Assembly (NCBI RefSeq): GCF_032854445.1
Contig: NC_088298.1
Location: forward strand, 11,335,504 to 11,399,503
Direction: 5' to 3'
Length of the DNA stretch: 64,000 bases
From: Liolophura sinensis
Lineage: Eukaryota > Mollusca > Polyplacophora > Chitonida > Chitonidae
Shown: positions 22,455-33,463 of the stretch, one piece after another
How the letters are laid out: each line of letters begins with the position of its first letter
Numbering within the stretch: the first letter of the stretch is position 1
Translations under genes and position numbers: made by a program
The notes under the pieces: model-generated
Database searches by the model: none
The model's input: only the letters and a program-made list of their open reading frames with translations
Told to the model about the DNA's origin: nothing

Positions 22455-24010
22455 TAGGGAAGTGGCCTGTACATCCAACAGTACCGTGTTTCTAAACAGT
22501 GCCTTAGAAGGACTATTACTAATAAGCCTGCTTAGTAGACAATTCAATGCGATTCAGAAGTGCTATTTACAAATAAAATCTACCTTTCATCTAATATACC
22601 AGAGGCAGCAATGAACCAGTGCAGTGTTAGAATCAACTACATGTACGTAAAATGAAGATTAGGAGATGAACCATGGTATCAAACGCCAAGGTCAATTGAC
22701 AAAGTTATTTTTTTTAAACGAGCTCGGACATTCTTGTCTAACTCTCAGTTTCGACTGACGGCCTTATGAGACCATACTACATTGTTAGTTCTGTACATGC
22801 TCAGGGAATAGGGATATAAAATGGTGGCGCTTTAAACCAACAACAACCACACGCTTTCAAGAAAAACTGCTGAAAAGTGGCAATATTTTCCACAGGACTG
22901 TCTCTTTTCTTTTGGTCTATCTTCTAAAACCTGTACATATAATCTGAATATTGATGAGCAGACCCCAAGACATGGTTGTCTTTCCCACGGCAGACTTGTG
23001 TGACTGTGAAACTACTGAACCATGCATTTGGGAAAAAGTCGATTTTAACTGAAGGACCGGGCGCTCCTACTTCCAAAAATCCGAAGAATATACGCTGCTG
23101 TCTAATAATGTTATACAACACAGAGGCCTATATTATGTAACCATAGACACTTGTACCAGTCCGCACGATGCGTTTCTTGCATACATGCATTCTCGTGTCA
23201 ACATCGATTAATTAGCATATCTCCGCCTACCATGCGTCAACTAACTCCACCCATTAGTGATAAATGCGTTTTCCCGGCTTAATTTATCCGTCTCGTTGGA
23301 CGTTCATTATCCATCTTCCCGGGCCAGGTATATCTCTTCAGTTATCGATAGACCCCTTGAATATGTCTCTTTTTTTAAGTGTACATCAATGAATCAAGAT
23401 TAAAGTGTTTCCTCTACGGTGCTCATCATTCATTTCTTTTTCTCATCAAATTGCTTTTTTTATTTTTTTAAGGTACAAAATTGTCAAATATCTGATGCAT
23501 TAGAAGAGATCAGACCACATTGTAAAGGAAGAAAAGGTACGTATTCTATAAAGAAAAGAAAAGAAAAAAACACATATATACTGCCAGTTATTATGCTCAT
23601 ATACAGAGTTAATGAGTCATGGATATGATAAGAAAAGCACATTTATTACCTTGATCACTCGTTACTATGGCAATCACGAGGGTTAACTTTGGAAAACACG
23701 CACAAACTGTCACGTGACGTATTAACAATGAGATGTATATATTATAATCTGTCCAACGATACTGCAGCCTTTGGGTATGTCGATTACCATTCGTCTTGTC
23801 CGTCAACTTAATGTGTATGTGATCGAAAAATCCGGCTCGTTACTACATTATATTCATAACCATTACAATATGCAAATTTTTGACATTCAAATACTGAGAC
23901 TGTATGTTTGACCAAGGTAAGAGAGTGAAGTTTCCGTTCTTCGCCGTTACAACATGGCGGCTTAGCTGTCGTTTATAATATTGTTATCTCAGGAATATTT
24001 GCTAATATGG
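22455..24010. other. Intergenic; one weak internal exon candidate
   Basis: At 23473-23536 a T-rich tract ending AAG and a strong donor-like AAAAG/GTACGT bound 64 bases that are open (QNCQISDALEEIRPHCKGRK). The acceptor is poor and there is no partner exon, so it is only noted. The rest shows nothing recognisable. Confidence 0.3.
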
Positions 24011-24104
24011 CGGTTCCCTCATACTGCAATGCTGGCCTCCGTCGTATAAGTGAAATATTCTTGAGTACAGCGTAAGACACCAACAAAATACATAAATGAA
24101 TAAA
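24011..24104 (+). mobile_element. Family A SINE, 3' half
   Basis: TGCAATGCTGGCCTCCGTCG, terminal module and a degenerate AAAT tail. Confidence 0.85.
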
Positions 24105-24145
24105 CCAATACGACGGTCTCGTATTTTTTTTCATTTTTAGAAATG

Positions 24146-24515
24146 ACTGATTCGTTGGCCTAATGGTTATTACGTCTGCCTCGCCGTCGGCAGACCCGGG
24201 ATCTAACCCCGGGTCAGATCATGTCAAAGGGCTTTAAAAATGGTAATTTTTTGCTGCCTTGCTAGCGTTCAGCACTGAGAGGTTAGAGCAAGGAAGCAGG
24301 ACTGGTCTGCCTGGTGTCATTTTAATATGACAGGGCGGGGTGGGTGTCTGGTGTCTTCAGCATGGCGACAGCACTTTGGCGGCATAGACTAGCCCTGCCA
24401 CAAGAAGACACAGTATATGTACACACACCTAATGACTCCTCGTTGTCATATGACTGAAAAATTGTTAAGTACAGCTTTGAAACCCCAAGCATTCATTCAT
24501 TCATTCATTCATTCG
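24146..24515 (+). mobile_element. Family C SINE, full length
   Basis: The tRNA-like head starts near GATTCGTTGGCCTAATGGTT, with A-box-like GGCCTAATGG and a stem around GGGATCTAACCCCGGGTC. The distinctive body includes GGTTAGAGCAAGGAAGCAGG and GGTGTCTGGTGTCTTCAGCA. The 3' end is the family B module (CATATGACTGAAAAATTGTT, AAACCCCAAGC) with a (CATT)n tail. A weak possible duplication, TTTAGA-A, flanks it. Confidence 0.88.
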
Positions 24516-24589
24516 GTTTAGAGACCACGTGCACAACAGGACACTTGGTCGTATTTGCTGATCGCTAAAGAATCTCAGCTGACTTGACT

Positions 24590-24705
24590 GCGAATTTATG
24601 TCAGGAGGTTCATCCGGTGCGGTTTTCCACCAAACTCTGACCCATGAATCTGATCGGCGCCGGATTATATAGGAAATATACTTGAATACGGGGGAAATTC
24701 CTTTG
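24590..24705 (+). mobile_element. Family A-like SINE, very diverged
   Basis: CCGGTGCGGTTTTCCACC and GGAAATATACTTGAATACGG follow the family A order, with heavy substitution. Confidence 0.4.
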
Positions 24706-25406
24706 CACAAAAAATAACAAAAAATAACCGATCAAAGACTTGTTACCTTAAAAACGTCCGAAGTCTGTATGCACAGCAAATTCGTATTCAGTAAATAAAA
24801 CATATAACAGGCAAATTGTATTCTCATGACTGCTCCTATTATATTATGCTAATGTCCTTATCTGAAATGATTTATGGACTAAATGTGAAACACAACTGGA
24901 ATAGTAATAAGGGCAATTTGCATTTTCAAATGAGTCTGTGCGTGGTGTATGTAATGAACTGAATCGACGTGACATTGCAGTATACTCGGTACGGTGTCGA
25001 CACACCTGAGCTGATATGGGGGGTTGACGACAGTAGGTAGACAAATTCAGATACATCTGATGAGATCATATTATTCAAAGATATATACATATGCATGACT
25101 GTATAGAAACGCTGTCGTTTTGATACGATTCGCTGATTACACATCATACACAGTTCTGTAGAGTCAGGCCTAAATCCAAAACAACCATTTTTGAAAGATG
25201 GCGGATGAAAAAGGTGGTAGGTGCGATTGTAAAACTGGAGTCAGGCGATAAGTATCAAATCTAATGTATACGCAAAGTTTGTCTGTGTACTGGTACTGAA
25301 GCTGTAACCAGGTGATGTGTGTAGGCCTATAAAATGTCCGTTGGATGTCACTACCTCGATTATATGTAACTGAAGCTGAATCTTTAATGTTATTCCTTGC
25401 ACTACA

Positions 25407-25528
25407 GTGGGAAGGTCTGCCAGCAACCTGCGGATTATTTCCTCTCACTATTACACTGCTGACCGCCGTCGTATAAGTGAAATATTCTTGAGCACGGCAT
25501 AAAACACAAGTGAAATAATTGAATAGGT
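25407..25528 (+). mobile_element. Family A SINE, 5'-truncated with core deletion
   Basis: GTGGGAAGGTCTGCCAGCAA, a shortened core (TTTCCTCTCACTATTACACT), and the terminal module with GAGCACGGCATAAAACAC. Confidence 0.85.
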
Positions 25529-26289
25529 AAATATATATTTGCACGGGATGATATGGATACTTAGCACGTATACTCGGTGTACAGTACTGTCACCATTACG
25601 GTAGATCACGTATCAGCCTGATATGATGGTAAGCTTGAAAAGGTGAATGTTAAGGAATGTGTGTACTTTTGATATACCGTATGTGACTAGATCTTGTACA
25701 CCTGAAGTAGGCCTGGGCACTATACACACAAGTACAGTGTATTTCCAGCAGCCGTCACTGAGTAGCTTACACCAAAAGGCCATGAACTTTCGTGAGACTA
25801 AAATAGCCTAACATTATTAAACAGAGAAAAATGGAGATAAGATATTTACTGAACCATGACGTATCCGTGAAATTAGGACACTTGTCACGGATGACTGCGA
25901 AACTATCATGAAGTAAGGCATCTGGGTGAGACCGGTAGACTTGTACTAAACTCTGTGACGAGTTTTTCGCATAATCTGATAGACTGAAGACTTGCCCTGA
26001 CGTCGAGGTGTCAGAGACGAATTGGCTAGTTCAATTTCAAAATAATTTTGTAAATGAAAATAAAAACTGAGAGAATATACTTTTGAATATTCAGTTTTCA
26101 ACATGAGGGTACCTAAAAACATTTTCACTGGCATTTTGTTGTGAGTAAGTATGTCTGGTTTGATGGCGTTTATCAAAATGAAGCAATGGTCATTGATGTT
26201 TGTCAGATCACTAGAGACGTAATCATTGGACTGTTATTTAACGCCATACTTTTGAATTCTTCATTTTTGAGTTTGGAAAAAAATTGAGA
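25529..26289. other. Intergenic stretch, nothing recognised
   Basis: No exon, SINE or tandem array recognised. Confidence 0.5.
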
Positions 26290-26350
26290 ATATGCCACCA
26301 ACATTTGGCAAGTTACTGAGGAACATTCTCACGTGTTACATACGTCATAT
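26290..26350 (-). mobile_element. Family D SINE fragment
   Basis: GCCACCAACATTTGGCAAGT followed by TACTGAGGAACATTCTCACG is the reverse complement of the family D core. The tail is missing. Confidence 0.5.
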
Positions 26351-27126
26351 TGATGGCAGGCAAGAGGTCTACCGCGAACTTTATGTAAGACGAGACAAGG
26401 GAGTGTCTTTTACCACTTCTTTCCATAAGAACAATAGGAGAACGAAAAATTCCCATCACTTAGTATTCAAATGATATTTAAGCTGTGCCTGATACTCATA
26501 CTGTTCTAGAACGCATCAAAAATTAAACAGGCTACTAACTTTATACAATCCGTTGTTAGCTCGTAAATTAGCCTGTAAACCAGCTGAATTGTGTACCATT
26601 ATGGTCCAATTGGTGAGTTCGAATCTCGGTTTAGCTGCTTTTGTTTTGTTGCAAATAGTTGTCTCTTAATAAACAACAATTTAATAAGACAAACAGAAAT
26701 ATATACAATCATACTGTTAGAGCAATATTAACAAACAAATGATAACAATAACGGTAATTTCTTGTTATTTATATTCAGATTACTTTACATTTTACGGGAT
26801 AGCGTTTGACTGTCTTACACAGTTTGTCATTTTTTGGGAGTAAAAAATAAGAGGTTCAAAAGACATGTGAAATATTAATTGAACAATCGGATACGGTCAG
26901 TGTCATGACGTAAGCCTGAATAATACCGGGATAACAGACGGCTGCCAGACACGGCCATAAATAATCCCAGGACGGTGGAAATGAGAGCTACATGTAGTCG
27001 AGAGCCGAAGCCAACTTTGAGTTGTGAAGACTACAAATAACATTGTCTTTAGAGCTTCTTTATTTGGCCAGGGGGCGTGAACTGACGCATGTCAATCAGC
27101 CGACCGTAAGAGAATGGGCGTGTCGT

Positions 27127-27210
27127 CACGTGGGTTCATTCGTCTCGAGCCGTCGACCAGCTTACATGTACCTGGTGTATAAGAATCTACGCTGTGGACG
27201 GTTTAAAGAA
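27127..27210 (+). promoter_or_regulatory. Putative innexin core promoter
   Basis: TATAAG at 27178-27183 lies about 30 bp before a plausible start site near 27205-27215. A palindromic E-box CACGTG is at 27127-27132, and a bZIP/CRE-like TGACGTAA is further upstream at 26906-26913. A second CACGTG (27533-27538), followed by GACGTCAT (27541-27548), lies just inside intron 1. The region is richer in CpG than its surroundings. Start-site mapping is inferred from spacing only. Confidence 0.45.
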
Positions 27211-27312
27211 CATAAGGGAAATCGGAGAAGTCGCACTCCTTGTTATCACAGAGTTTGACCCCAAAACGTCGCCCCACAATCGTTACGAGACCTAGGACTA
27301 CCCACCCACAGG

Positions 27313-27320
27313 ATGTCGAT
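27313..27320 (+). CDS. inx: Innexin, first coding exon (8 coding bases: ATG TCG AT)
   Basis: The sequence ACAGGATGTCGAT is followed immediately by GTAAGT (27321-27326), a consensus donor. The exon therefore contributes two and two-thirds codons. The innexin exon at 45754 begins with a single base completing a split codon, so the join reads ATG TCG AT/G TTA GGA GGC and encodes MSMLGGLFGGY. A short N-terminus of the form M-x-x-LGG is what innexins normally have. The ATG has A at -3, and no other ATG lies between the inferred start site (about 27208) and 27313. The assignment is an inference across an 18.4 kb intron. It rests on phase, N-terminal fit and promoter context; an unrecognised exon elsewhere could serve instead. 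Confidence 0.6.
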
Positions 27321-28289
27321 GTAAGTATACCTTTATCAGTATCCATCCCCTTGAAAATGAACTTAATAAAGTGAACTTTGAATGGAATCAATTAGCCCAC
27401 CTGTAGTCAGGTACATTGTTTTGACGGCCGCCATGTTGAGTCTTGACAGCTAGTTTCATGCTGTGTCCTCTCCTGTCAAAAGTTCAGGTGATGGATTTAC
27501 ATGCACCCTTCGAATGTCAGCCGCCAAGGAAACACGTGGGGACGTCATCCATTGTGTAAATCAAGATATATGTATATATGGTCAATGAGCTCAAGGTGAA
27601 ATCTGGCGCCTGAAAGTTCGAATCCTGTGCCTTAAAGTTCTCAATTTTATTTTTAATTTTAAAAGACGTTAATCTTTTTTCTAGTTCCTTATCATAAAGG
27701 TAACCTCTACAATCATTTGAATGCAGTGCATGGGACCAGTGTATAAACTGGTGCGGATGAAATGCAATTGCAGTTTCACCGCAACTTTTGATCTGTTCAG
27801 AATCAATCTATCAATTAATCAATCAACTGATCGATCCATCAGTCAGTCAGGTTCTTATCCATTGGAAATTGTTTTCATTCCATTTATATTTATTCACATT
27901 CCGCTCACATTGATTCAGATATGTTCTAACTTGCCCTACTTGCTGTAGTTGTTATTGTGGAACTATATTGTTTTCATCTAACCTGTCTACACAAATATTA
28001 CAAACAAATATCACCAGCCTAAGCAATGACGTAATACTTCTTTGGGCATAGTCATTGCAACTCTATAATTTATAGCTTGCCGATTATAACACGAGTAACA
28101 CTAATAAACATTAACAACAACGACAATGACCTAAAAAGCCTTTTTATCTATACCAAGTAAGAATATATTACCTGCACTAGATTTTTCAGATAATTCTATA
28201 ATGCAAGCGTGTGACTAAGGCAAGCTTCTTTACGAAACACCAGTCGATCCGTAATAAACAAGAATTTGATTGAAAAACACAACAGTTAA

Positions 28290-28640
28290 TGGAGCCGGTG
28301 TCAGCTGGCTATATCGTGACCGTACAGGGTGTCACGTCTAGTGTCTTTGACATTATAATTAAATGAAATACTATCAAGGAATAACAATAGTACTGATACC
28401 AGACCAGTGTCAGCAGGTTATGCTGTGGGTGCTTGGGGTGTCATGTCTAATGTTTCTGATATCATACTTTAGTGAGGCGTTGGGGACCGCCCGGTAATGG
28501 AGTGAGCCATACTGAGGCTGCTTGGAGTGTCATTACTGGTGTCTTCGGTATCATAATTTAGTGTGGCAATGGAAACTGGTCCGTATCAGTGAACCAGACT
28601 GCTTGAGGTATCATATCTGGTGTCTTTGGAATGATTTTTG
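28290..28640 (+). repeat. Degenerate tandem repeat related to the family C body
   Basis: Four degenerate units of roughly 90 bp each carry a variant of GGTGTCATGTCTAATGTTTC or GGTATCATATCTGGTGTCTT. The same wording (GTGTCTGGTGTCTTCAGCAT) occurs once in the body of the family C SINE at 24146-24515. It looks like an old tandem expansion of a SINE middle. Confidence 0.55.
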
Positions 28641-28697
28641 GACCAGACCGACCTTCTTCAAGGACATCGTTTTAATACTACTGAAACAATGATTAAC

Positions 28698-28748
28698 CCA
28701 TATTCTTGAGTACGGCGTAAAACACAAATTAAAAAAGATAAATAAATG
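28698..28748 (+). mobile_element. Family A SINE, 3' end scrap
   Basis: ATATTCTTGAGTACGGCGTA followed by AAACACAAATTAAA and an AAAT tail. Confidence 0.75.
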
Positions 28749-29022
28749 ATTAAGCCGTGTTATTCGTGAAACGGACAACCAAACCATGCATGTATACAAC
28801 AGACAACCTTGAATAAGCATGTACTCTGTTGAGCCGTGTAATTGGTGTTTGCCCAAAGAGCATTTGTGCTGGCAATATCATTTGCAATCAAAAGAGGAAA
28901 ATAGGGCACAGGCTGGAAGAAACTGTCGCACAAAACAGTATTTCCTCGTGTAGCTGTATTTGTCATTTCCGTTAAAGGCACATATATAGTGCTGCATCAC
29001 TGGAACATTCTGGCGAAGACAC

Positions 29023-29373
29023 CAGACACCCAAACACAGGATTCTAACACCGGGCCGACCAGCATCTGGCTTATCCCATTACATCAGACACCCAGACACA
29101 GGAAACTAACACCGGGCCGACCAGCACCTGGCCTATCCCATGACACCAGGCAGCAAGTCACAGGATACCAACACCAGACCGCCCAGCACCTGGCCTTTCT
29201 CATTACACCAGACACCCAGACACTGGATACTAACACCGGGCATGGCCTATCCCATTACACCAGGCACCCAGTCACGGAATACTAACACCGGGCCGACCAG
29301 CATCTGGCTTATCCCATTACACCAGACACCCAGACACAGGATACTAACACCGGGCCGACCAACACCTGGCAGC
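29023..29373. repeat. Minisatellite, 62-bp unit
   Basis: Five to six copies start CAGACACCCAGACACAGGAT and contain ACACCGGGCCGACCAGCA. One copy is shortened to about 51 bp. The array is open in two plus frames, which produces 96-98 codon open frames that are not genes. Confidence 0.95.
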
Positions 29374-29867
29374 GGGAGATATTATTCTCATAGATTGGAA
29401 ATTATCTCTCCCAGAAATCCACCCAATTAGGTGGATAACACATGTACGCAATTGCTTATAGCGCGCAGTGATTTCCCTGGATTTTTGCCGGTTTTGAATG
29501 TTACCTTCGCCGTGTACATATAATTGAAATACTCTTGGATATTCTAAAGAACAAAAGTTACATGTGCGAAATGAGCTGAACTTTCTATAAAGTAAAAAAT
29601 GTTCATTGAGAAAGTATTCTGTTCAACTGAACAGCAAAGAAAATCGTCCTGAACTTGAGACATGCTATGTTTGAGCAAACCCGTAAAAAACGTTCTGTCT
29701 GTGAAGTGTTTGTCGGATCAGAAAATGTCACGTTTCTAGAGGGTCTCTATGAAGGGGAGCTCAAGAGAAAATGCCACGCTTATAGAGGGTTACTACGAGG
29801 AAAACGTCACGTTTGGAGAGGCCCCCAACGGGACGCGTTTTCCCAAAGTATTGAAAATGGTACTTGT
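29374..29867. other. Unique intronic sequence with a worn SINE
   Basis: A very diverged family A core and module may lie at about 29470-29550 (GCCGGTTTTGAATGTTACCT, GAAATACTCTTGGATA). Nothing else is recognised. Confidence 0.35.
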
Positions 29868-30093
29868 TGCTGTCTCGCATGGCGCTCAGCACTGGGAGGT
29901 CAGAGCAAGTAAACAGTACTGGTTGGACCGATGTCAGTATAATGTATTGCTTGTGGGTGTTATGTCAGGTGCCCTCGTCATGATACTTCGTTGGCGGCAT
30001 GGACTCGCCCTGTCACAAAAAAACACAATGTGCACATGCCTATAATGACTCTTTGGCGTCATATGACTGAAAAAGTGTTGTTCGACGTTAAAA
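29868..30093 (+). mobile_element. Family C SINE, head-truncated
   Basis: CGCTCAGCACTGGGAGGTCA and GAGCAAGTAAACAGTACTGG match the 24.2 kb copy. GTCATATGACTGAAAAAGTG and CGACGTTAAAAGCATAC form the module. Its tail runs into the CATA microsatellite. Confidence 0.8.
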
Positions 30094-30180
30094 GCATACA
30101 GGCATACATACATACATACATGCATACATGCATACATGCATACAGGCATACAGGCATATGTATACATACATAGATACATA
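30094..30180. repeat. (CATA)n / (TGCATACA)n microsatellite
   Basis: About twenty tetranucleotide units with TGCA and GGCA variants, continuous with a SINE tail. Confidence 0.95.
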
Positions 30181-30422
30181 AGAGGAAAAGTTACACTTAT
30201 ATCGGATCTCAACATATGGGACTGTCTGAGGAAATCACCTTTATAGAGGCTCTCTACGTGTGGGACTCTCAAGAGCCGTATGTGTTAGACACACACGTGT
30301 ATACCTTGAATTTAAAGGGGAAAATTGTTCAACGGAACTAGAACAGAAACTTCAACTGATAAACAAAGATAAAATGTCTTTGGCGAAAGAAGAGCGAGTA
30401 AAGTTGAGTGTGATCAACGTTT

Positions 30423-30498
30423 TGATTGATTTATCTATTTGATTGGTGTTTTTACGCCGCACTCAGTATTTCACGTATCATACGACAATGGCGATTAA
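30423..30498 (-). mobile_element. Family A SINE, 3' end fragment
   Basis: Minus orientation: TTGATTTATCTATTTGATTG, TTTTTACGCCGCACTCAG, then ACGACAATGGCGATT. Confidence 0.75.
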
Positions 30499-30541
30499 CT
30501 GTTGAAACATTTATCTATTTTATCGGTGCTGTTACTCCGTT

Positions 30542-30670
30542 ATTATTTATTTAATTGGTGTTTTACGCTGTGCTCAAGAATATTTCACTTGTACGTCAGC
30601 GGCCAGCATTATGGTGGAAGGAAACCGGGCAGAACTCCGGGGAAACACACAACCATCTGCGGGTTGCTCG
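30542..30670 (-). mobile_element. Family A SINE, 5'-truncated
   Basis: TTATTTAATTGGTGTTTTAC, AAGAATATTTCACTTGTACG, GCCAGCATTATGGTGGAAGG and GGAAACACACAACCATCTGC in order. The head is missing. Confidence 0.9.
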
Positions 30671-30972
30671 CACAACTTCCTCGCCCACAGCCAACAGTGA
30701 GATGTACATGTTTGTTATACATATCTACGATAATTTTTAGTTGAATTGTTTTTTGACGCTGTACTATACACGACCAATTCGCTGACGTGCATGTAACAAA
30801 AAGACACGTCCTGGTCGAATAAAATTCACCGTTAGCATCATCAACAACCAAAAACAAATTGATGTTATCATTTGAGAGTTACGCCCCTTACCTTGTAACA
30901 GTTATCTTTGATTTAAATGCAGGCCATGAATTACGTAAGTCGAAAAACCGTTATATCATGTTTACAGTTAAG

Positions 30973-31255
30973 TGAGTGAGTGATTGGGGTTTAACGTCGT
31001 ACTCAACAATTTTTCAGTCATATGACGACGAAGGAATCCTTAGGGTGCATGTACGCGTAATGTGCCTCCTTGTAGCAGGACGGATTTCCACCGCCTCGCC
31101 ATTACTGATACTGATACGGGTTGCACTATCCCCTTCATGCTGAACGCCAAGCGAGGAAGTTACAACTTCCTCTTTTAAAGTCTTAGGTGTGACTCGATCA
31201 AGGATCTACTGGTCCCGAAGCGGACGCTCTACCAACTGTGCTATCCGGGCCGGTC
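30973..31255 (-). mobile_element. Family B SINE with target duplication and internal deletion
   Basis: Minus orientation from (TGAG)n through GGAATCCTTAGGGTGCATG to a tRNA-like head ending CCAACTGTGCTATCCGGGCC. The part between CCACCG and GATACGGGTTGCACTATCCC is shortened. GTTTACAGTTAAG (30960-30972) and GTTTACTGTTAAG (31256-31268) are a 13 bp duplication with one mismatch. Confidence 0.93.
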
Positions 31256-31598
31256 GTTTACTGTTAAGCTTTGATCATATTACCTAGCGTGCGGTTTTTG
31301 TGTAGAGAGTTTTGTGAACAATATGCGAAATTTAATCTCTACTGCTGGCGCAAAAGCTGTGTTCAGATTTCACACGACTTTTTTGACGTTTCTTCATATT
31401 CTGGGACGAAAAGATAGCGCATTAGCGCGAAACAACAACTGTGAGCCAGGAATAATCTCAGGGCTACAGCTGAACTATTGTAGCGTCCAAGAAATGATGT
31501 GAAAAGTTATTTTCTTCTGTGAAATTATGAACTGATTAGTGATATCGCTTCTGGATGTTTCTCTTTTGGCAGACAAGTTCCTCACAAGTGCTGGTTCA

Positions 31599-32118
31599 CA
31601 TCCCGATCATTTCGTTCACTTCAGATGTTACCTTCGGTATTACATCCCAGTCATTTCGTTCACTTCAGATCTTACCCTCGGAATTACATCCCAGTCATTT
31701 CGTTCACTTCAGATCTTACTCTCGGAATTACATCATTTCGTTCACTTCAGATCTTACTCTTGGAAGTACATCCCAGTCATTTCGTTCACTTCAGATCTTA
31801 CCCTCGGAATTACGTCCCAGTCATTTCGTTCACTTCAGATCTTACCCTCGGAATTACATCCCAGTCATTTCGTTCACTTCAAATCTTACCCTCGGAATTA
31901 CGTCCCAGTCATTTCGTTCACTTCAGATCTTACCCTTGGAATTACATCCCAGTCATTTCGTTCACTTCAGATCTTAACCTCGGAATTACGTCCCAGTCAT
32001 TTCGTTTACTTCAAATCTTACTCTTGGAATTACATCCCAATCATTTCGTTCACTTCAGATCTTACTCTTGGAATTACATCCCAGTCATTTCGTTCACTTC
32101 AGATCTTACCCTCGGAAT
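31599..32118. repeat. Minisatellite, 44-bp unit, array 1
   Basis: About twelve copies of a 44 bp unit that includes CAGTCATTTCGTTCACTTCA and GATCTTACCCTCGGAATTAC. Two copies are shortened at GTACATCC / ACATCATTTCG. Because 44 is not a multiple of 3 and the unit has no stop in any plus frame, all three plus frames stay open for 140-197 codons. These are by-products, not genes. Confidence 0.97.
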
Positions 32119-32250
32119 GTGTAACATCATAGATGGCGCCTCTTGTAGCATGAGATCTTTACATATTAACAGGAAAGACGTTATCGTCCGTTACTTTTGA
32201 ATCACAGTCTGGTCGGTTAGGGTATGTAACGCTCGTCATTTTCAAACTGT

Positions 32251-32645
32251 ATCTAATACTGCATAACCTGGGGCCAGGGGCCGTAAAGGTAGCCATGCTC
32301 ATTACATCAGCATGATGCCTTTATGAACAGTTACAATCAAAGCGCGACTAAGATACTTGTTTAATTGCTATTTGACATGGAACTCATTCACGGACTACGA
32401 ATTTGAACTTTGATATGGAATTCATGCCTGGAATATTCATTGTCTGCCCGGCATCATTGAAAACTGATGATCGCTTCTCTCTTGTGTGTTACCGGATTTA
32501 TTTCTTATTTGTATAATTTCTTACATACCTTTGTCTTTGGGAGTTAGTGTTTAACATTGTTTTGGAAATGGATCTTACGATTATCGACTTGGAACGCCCA
32601 TTACGGACTACGAATGGTATATGAATGTCGGGCTTGACGCTTATA
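32251..32645 (+). repeat. Family E dispersed repeat, copy 2
   Basis: Closely matches 56311-56711 along its whole length (CATGCTCATTACATCAGCAT, TTTGAACTTTGATATGGAAT, TTATCGACTTGGAACGCCC), with only scattered substitutions and small gaps. It lies between the two 44 bp arrays and ends where the second array begins. Confidence 0.85.
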
Positions 32646-32649
32646 TTTA

Positions 32650-33030
32650 CATCCCAATCATTTCGTTCACTTCAGATCTTACTCTCGGAATTACGTCCCA
32701 GTCATTTCGTTCACTTCAGATCTGACTCTCGGAATTACATCCCAATCATTTCGTTCACTTCAGATCTTACCCCCGGAATTACGTCCCAGTCATTTCGTTC
32801 ACTTCAGATCTTACCCTCGGAATTACATCCCAATCATTTCGTTCACTTCAGATCTTACCCTTGGAATTACATCATTTCGTTCACTTCAGATCTTACTCTT
32901 GGAAGTACATCCCGATCATTTCGTTCACTTCAGATCTTTCTCTCGGAATTACATTCCAGCCATTTCGTTCACTTCAGATCTTACTCTCGGAATTACATCC
33001 TGATCATTTCGTTCACTTCAGAGGTTACTG
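32650..33030. repeat. Minisatellite, 44-bp unit, array 2
   Basis: About nine more copies of the same unit as at 31599-32118, including an equivalent shortened pair. It is separated from array 1 by about 530 bp containing a family E copy. Confidence 0.97.
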
Positions 33031-33105
33031 TGCTGTAATACTTTCGTAACACACAAAACAGTATGACGGCAACGATTACGTCACTTCCTGCCATGGGCAT
33101 TGCAC

Positions 33106-33463
33106 GCTTAAGCACGGCATACACCAGAACTCAGGATTCAAACGCAACTCAACTCAGCCATTGCGTCAGTTAAGGACGAGACACAAATGGAGTTGCATTC
33201 CAGTCGTTACGTGTACGCCTGTTGAAACTTAAAGCTCTGCACACTCGAAGGTTTAAGACGCCATTGAACCCAGCTCGTGCGCAGTTGGTTTCAGTCGTTG
33301 ATGGCCTTACAGCTTGAAGTTTACTTGGCATACACGTAACGGCTAGAGTACAACTCCAGTCTAGTCGCATTGTTTTTTCGCATACACGCTTAGGAGCCGA
33401 CGCAACAGTAGAGTTGAGTCGAGTTGGATCTTAAACTCTCGCGCATGCCGAGCTTAATGCGTC
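33106..33463. mobile_element. Fold-back element (imperfect palindrome, about 358 bp)
   Basis: The left arm (CGCTTAAGCACGGCAT, CGCAACTCAACTCAGCCATT, CGTTACGTGTACGCC, TTGAAACTTAAAGCT) is matched in reverse complement by the right arm (AGCTTGAAGTTTAC, GGCATACACGTAACG, AGTAGAGTTGAGTCGAGTTG, ATGCCGAGCTTAATGCG). The arms are nearly the whole element and meet near 33285. This is the architecture of a fold-back or MITE-type DNA element. No transposase is present and target duplications are unclear. Confidence 0.6.

Noticed and set aside
31539-32200. Overlapping 140-197 codon open frames in all three plus frames
   Set aside because: A direct product of the stop-free 44 bp unit. Equal openness in all three frames is not the mark of a coding sequence.
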